Positions 7,815 to 8,141 of a stretch of DNA of 8,141 nucleotides are shown piece by piece. The position numbers and the translations under genes were made by a program. Source of the DNA: Planctomycetaceae bacterium (GTDB lineage Bacteria; Planctomycetota; Planctomycetia; Pirellulales; Thermoguttaceae); NCBI GenBank assembly GCA_031261125.1, contig JAISJZ010000415.1:1-8141 (forward strand), given 5' to 3'. Every line of letters begins with the position of its first letter. The first letter of the stretch is position 1. The notes beneath the pieces are model-generated. The model did no database searches. It was given only the letters and a program-made list of their open reading frames with translations, and was not told the origin of the DNA.

Positions 7815-7855
7815 GTAACAACTGTTACAATAATGGTAACGTTTGGTAACAAACG
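7815..7855. promoter_or_regulatory. GTAAC/GTTAC dyad cluster, candidate operator
   Basis: Four copies of the pentamer GTAAC or its complement occur in 36 bases: 7815-7819, 7824-7828 (inverted), 7836-7840 and 7846-7850. The first two form the palindrome GTAACA-AC-TGTTAC (7815-7828). The last two are direct repeats (GGTAAC) exactly 10 bp apart, one helical turn. The final copy is embedded in a second dyad, CGTTTG-GTAA-CAAACG (7840-7855). The cluster lies about 125 bp upstream of the aldolase and about 100 bp upstream of the possible plus-strand gene, so it could serve as a shared operator. The binding protein is unknown. Confidence 0.4.
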
Positions 7856-7957
7856 GTATGGCAGATTATCACAACCGCAGTCCGCCTGCAAGTTTTTTAT
7901 GAACAGAAATTTGATTTTCGTATTAGGGGAGGGAGAGTTTTCATCAGGGAGTTTGCA

Positions 7958-8141
7958 ATGACCTCGTCTATTCTTTGCCGATTTGCTATTCTCAAAGTCA
8001 TCCCCGCCCTCGTTCCAGACCAAATAGTATCTACACAAATTTTGAGTGTATATTATTTGTATTTAGACAAATTACAAAGTTTAAGTAAAACAAATTTTCA
8101 AGATGAGTTGCTATTGGCTTACTTTTCAAAACAGTTCCAGT
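7958..8141 (+). CDS. Possible divergent gene of unknown function, 3'-partial
   Basis: An ATG at 7958 is preceded by GGGAG six bases upstream, the best Shine-Dalgarno-like spacing in this region. The frame then stays open for 61 codons to the window edge; upstream the frame is closed by TAA at 7847-7849. The predicted N-terminus begins MTSSILCRFAILKVIPALV and later reads DKLQSLSKTNFQDELLLAYF, which looks helical and amphipathic. I recognise no family. Codon choice (TTA, AGT, AAA, ACA, AAT) is much more AT-rich than in the five genes to the left, which would fit acquired DNA if the frame is real. It is short, and chance openness in AT-poor upstream sequence cannot be excluded. It would be divergent from the aldolase operon and share the intergenic region containing the GTAAC dyads. 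Confidence 0.33.
   Translation, partial: MTSSILCRFAILKVIPALVPDQIVSTQILSVYYLYLDKLQSLSKTNFQDELLLAYFSKQFQ

Noticed and set aside
7745..8038. Minus-strand frame of 97 codons starting with TTG
   Set aside because: It uses a weak start without an RBS, its hydrophobic stretch is produced by the GTAAC repeats, the composition is not protein-like, and it covers the presumed operon promoter. No family resemblance.
1..8141. CRISPR array, tRNA, rRNA or insertion-sequence ends
   Set aside because: No regularly spaced direct repeats, tRNA-like cloverleaf or transposase motif was found by reading the sequence.

Overview
The window is gene-dense bacterial DNA of roughly balanced base composition, with five well-supported genes in about 7.7 kb and almost no space between them. 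No rRNA, tRNA, insertion sequence or CRISPR array is visible. A Planctomycetota or wider PVC-type host is my best guess. It rests on the style of the enolase-superfamily protein, a stand-alone LsrF-like aldolase, a very large multi-PAS hybrid kinase and weak Shine-Dalgarno signals. This is family-level recollection, not a database result, and confidence is low.

Left part, plus strand (1-4007): the C-terminal 1,076 or so residues of a hybrid sensor histidine kinase (four PAS-like domains, HisKA, HATPase, two receivers). Its reading frame is already open at the window edge, so the true start lies outside. Its TAA is followed with no gap by the ATG of an ABC-transporter ATPase of the FecE/FhuC/BtuD type (iron-siderophore, haem or cobalamin uptake). 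The matching permease and binding protein are not in the window and, if present, should lie upstream of the kinase.

Middle and right part, minus strand (7691 down to 4009): a tight three-gene operon in transcription order. It runs LsrF/DhnA-type class I aldolase or thiolase, then MATE-family multidrug/organic-cation antiporter (3-bp gap), then an enolase-superfamily enzyme of the muconate-lactonizing/mandelate-racemase type (4-bp ATGA overlap). The arrangement suggests one transcript coupling two carbon-metabolism enzymes to a membrane exporter; the substrate cannot be read from the sequence. The operon ends one base from the end of the ABC ATPase gene, so the two convergent transcripts must overlap or end inside the opposing gene.

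Right edge (7692-8141): a non-coding leader upstream of the aldolase holds a cluster of GTAAC/GTTAC half-sites forming two adjacent dyads, which is a candidate operator. Beyond it the sequence becomes AT-rich. A plus-strand frame opens with a plausible RBS and ATG at 7958 and runs off the window without a stop. This may be the start of a divergently transcribed gene, possibly of different origin, but I do not recognise it.
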